A DNA stretch of 64,000 bases from Longispora albida DSM 44784 (GTDB lineage Bacteria > Actinomycetota > Actinomycetes > Mycobacteriales > Micromonosporaceae): assembly GCF_000379825.1 (NCBI RefSeq), contig NZ_KB903838.1, positions 1,046 through 65,045 on the forward strand, written 5' to 3'. Positions 62,085-64,000 of the stretch are shown here, in pieces (position 1 is the stretch's first letter; every line of letters starts with the position of its first letter). The notes under the pieces were generated by a model. The model was not told the origin of the DNA. It saw only the letters and a list, made by a program, of their open reading frames with translations, and searched no databases. The translations under genes and the position numbers were made by a program.

Positions 62085-62929
62085 CCATCACCGCTGGCAC
62101 CCGGGTCCTGCACCGGCTGGCGCTGGGCGTCGAGGTGATCGACGGCCGGACGGGCAGGCTCGCTCAGGTACCGGTGCGCGTGGGCCGTGAGGTCCCGATG
62201 GAGCTGTCCGTGCCGGACATCCGCCGGCTGGCCTGGCCGTGCACGGACCTGGAGTACAGCGGTCCCGGCCGGTTCCGGCAGCGGCAGGTGCCCTCGCTGC
62301 CGAGCCGGGTCGTGCTGCGCGCCGGCGACCTGGCCCGGCAGTTCGTGCCCCGCCGTTTCGAGCTGCTGCTGTGGCCGCTCGCGGATCTGGAGGCCGCAGA
62401 CCAGACTCCGCCGGCCGGGCCGTTCGTGCCGGTCGCTTCGCGGCTGCTGCGGTCCTGGCTGCTGCCGGCTCCGTCGTCGGCGTTCGCGCCGGGGACGACA
62501 GGTGTACGCGGGCGGATCACCCGGGGCGGTGTGCCGGTGCGCTGGCCACGCGTCACAGCTTTCGGGCCGGGCGGCGTGCCGGTGGGCTGGGCGCACGGCG
62601 ACGACCGGGGCGAGTTCCTGCTGGAGGTGACGGGTACCGGCCTGCTGCCGCCGCCCGTGGACAGCACGATCGCGATCGACCTGGAGATCTCGGCCCGTCC
62701 CGCTGCCCAGACCCCGGCACCGGACCCGGCCGACTGGTGCGGGGACCTGCCGGTCGAGTGGGTGCCGCGCGCCGCGATCCCGCCGGCCCCGTTCAGCCTG
62801 GACAACCCGCAGCTGCGCGGCCGGGCCAGGCCACCGGGGTACGTGGCCTCGGCCGGTGGGCGCGTGCCGCTGACCGTGGAGACGGGGACGGTGCTCGCCG
62901 TCCAGCAGGACCTGCCGTTCACGGACTGA
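62081..62929 (+). CDS. eCIS-associated protein with carboxypeptidase-regulatory-like segment
   Basis: This 282-residue protein starts at the ATG overlapping the DUF4255 gene. Two beta-rich parts are visible: residues 1-130 (LALGVEVIDGRTGRLAQVPVRV, SRVVLRAGDLARQFVPRRFELLLWP) and 140-210 (TTGVRGRITRGGVPVRWPRVTAFG, GDDRGEFLLEV), the second like a Cna-B/carboxypeptidase-regulatory beta sandwich. Genes of this type sit between DUF4255 and sheath genes in actinobacterial eCIS clusters. Its role is unknown. Confidence 0.72.
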   Translation: MTITAGTRVLHRLALGVEVIDGRTGRLAQVPVRVGREVPMELSVPDIRRLAWPCTDLEYSGPGRFRQRQVPSLPSRVVLRAGDLARQFVPRRFELLLWPLADLEAADQTPPAGPFVPVASRLLRSWLLPAPSSAFAPGTTGVRGRITRGGVPVRWPRVTAFGPGGVPVGWAHGDDRGEFLLEVTGTGLLPPPVDSTIAIDLEISARPAAQTPAPDPADWCGDLPVEWVPRAAIPPAPFSLDNPQLRGRARPPGYVASAGGRVPLTVETGTVLAVQQDLPFTD

Positions 62930-62963
62930 TGCCCGTTCTGATGTCGCGAGGGAGATGGGAAGC

Positions 62964-64000
62964 ATGCCTGAGTACCTGACACCTGGCGTGTACGTCGAGG
63001 AGACGAGCTTCAGGTCACGCTCCATCGAGGGCGTTCCCACGAGCACGTGCGGGATGGCGGGGCTGACGGCCTACGGCCCCGTCCCGTACCGGCTGGACGC
63101 GCTCGGCGTCACGATGACCCCGAAGCCGACCCTGGTGACCAGCTTCACCGAGTTCGAGCGGGCCTTCGGCGGGCTGGACGCGGTCGGGCTGCTGGACAAC
63201 ACGACCAACTACCTCGCGCACGCGGCCCGCGCCTTCTTCGGCAACGGCGGCCGGCGGCTGTACGTCCAGCGTGTCTATCCATTCGCGACAGCCGGCAACC
63301 CGGCGACGATCGACCTGACGCAGAACTTCGCGTTCCTGCCGCTGGGGGCTGGCGGGGCCGGTCCGGTGTGGCGGGCGCGGTGGCCCGGGCGGGCCGGTAA
63401 CGGCATCCAGGTCCGGGTCAGGTTCCGCCGGAGCAAGAACGTGCTGGTCAGTGGCAGCCTGACGGGCGTGAGCCGTGGCGCGGCCGTCGAGATCGGCGAC
63501 AACCCGGCCCAGCCGCCGGCGGACAACACAGCGCCCGATGTGGCGAAGCTGAAGATCGTCGCCCTCGACCAGGCGACCGGCAAGCTCGGCTACGTGGGTA
63601 ACAACGGTGCCTTCGAGCCCGTCGACCCGGCCAAGGGCGCCTTCCACATCACCTTCGACATCGAGGTGGTGATGGGGACGCGTGCCGACGTGTACACCGG
63701 GGTCGAGCTCGGCTCGGCGCACCCGCGCGGGATCACGAAGGTGCTGCAGGCCGAGCGGCCAGCCGACGAGTTCAGCCTGGTCTGGCTGGACACGTCGGTA
63801 CCGCAGGGCCAGCCGGCCCTCACCGACGGTGCGATCCTGACCGCGCTGCTGAGCCTGAAGGAGTTCACGTTCCTGACCGGCGGGACGGAGGGCGCGCCGC
63901 TCACGCCCGACGACCTCAAGGGGCGCAAGTCCTCGCCGGACGACGCGCGGGACGCCGCGACCGGGCTGGCCGCGCTCGGCGAGATCGAGGACATCGCGAT
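62964..64000 (+). CDS. eCIS/phage-like tail sheath protein (3' truncated by window)
   Basis: ATG 62964 follows GGGAGATGGGAAGC. The 345 visible residues begin MPEYLTPGVYVEETSFRSRSIEGVPTST, the typical start of contractile tail sheath subunits. The region AHAARAFFGNGGRRLYVQRV and a large inserted domain (ARWPGRAGNGIQVRVRFRR through VELGSAHPRGI) follow. The frame is still open at base 64000. It forms the contractile outer layer around the inner tube. The remaining eCIS genes are expected to the right. Confidence 0.92.
   Translation, partial: MPEYLTPGVYVEETSFRSRSIEGVPTSTCGMAGLTAYGPVPYRLDALGVTMTPKPTLVTSFTEFERAFGGLDAVGLLDNTTNYLAHAARAFFGNGGRRLYVQRVYPFATAGNPATIDLTQNFAFLPLGAGGAGPVWRARWPGRAGNGIQVRVRFRRSKNVLVSGSLTGVSRGAAVEIGDNPAQPPADNTAPDVAKLKIVALDQATGKLGYVGNNGAFEPVDPAKGAFHITFDIEVVMGTRADVYTGVELGSAHPRGITKVLQAERPADEFSLVWLDTSVPQGQPALTDGAILTALLSLKEFTFLTGGTEGAPLTPDDLKGRKSSPDDARDAATGLAALGEIEDIA

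Overview
This 64 kb window is a high-GC actinobacterial chromosome segment. Start codons are often GTG or TTG, and many neighbouring genes overlap by four bases at the stop/start junction. The left half keeps the order known from Mycobacterium tuberculosis around Rv1691-Rv1713: TPR protein, HAD phosphatase, small protein, tlyA, NAD kinase, recN, steA, mctB, pyrG, NUDIX, xerD, parA, scpA, scpB, rluB, cmk, der. The accessory content and secretome suggest a filamentous actinomycete, perhaps Micromonosporales. That placement is an inference and no rRNA gene is present to test it.

Region 1 (1-28 kb) is the conserved core, nearly all on the plus strand, serving DNA repair, chromosome segregation, nucleotide supply, ribosome modification and division. 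It carries insertions relative to the mycobacterial order: an antisense SCP2-like gene, a PhaF-like phasin, a three-gene envelope-glycan cassette between mctB and pyrG (MraY/WecA-like transferase, GT4 glycosyltransferase, large membrane protein), two TM2-domain genes, ald, and a minus-strand pair (beta-lactamase-fold lipoprotein and a 2-TM protein) between rluB and cmk.

Region 2 (28-35.4 kb) holds a secreted trypsin-like protease, a LysR regulator with a truncated LysR copy, small proteins, a PhzF-like protein lacking the usual catalytic Glu, a lysozyme-like/M23 wall hydrolase and a secreted Asp-box protein.

Region 3 (35.4-41.4 kb, minus strand) is the most unusual part. It is a translationally coupled operon of an NrtR-like Nudix/winged-helix regulator, a nucleoside phosphorylase-fold protein with a Gly/Asn-rich tail and helical C-terminus (with a strong internal ribosome-binding site), and a four-TM protein. 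It is preceded by a STAND-like NTPase/TPR gene split by a -1 frameshift. I read this as a candidate undescribed nucleotide-directed conflict or signalling module.

Region 4 (41.5-60.3 kb) is a secretome-rich accessory region: an ABC1/UbiB-type kinase, a duplicated phytase-like esterase, a subtilase, an M4 metalloprotease with two P-domains, a streptogrisin-like protease, an orphan MelC1-like protein, proline dehydrogenase with a divergent PucR-type regulator, a MOSC protein, and a Ser/Thr kinase with an extracellular ricin-like domain.

Region 5 (60.3-64 kb) is the start of a contractile injection system (eCIS) locus: a Cys-rich coiled-coil gene divergent from a DUF4255/Pvc16-like gene, an eCIS-associated gene and the N-terminal part of a tail sheath gene that runs off the window.

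Three copies of a perfect 16-17 bp palindrome family (41.6, 53.6 and 61.4 kb) mark intergenic regions. No tRNA, rRNA, CRISPR array or insertion sequence was recognised.
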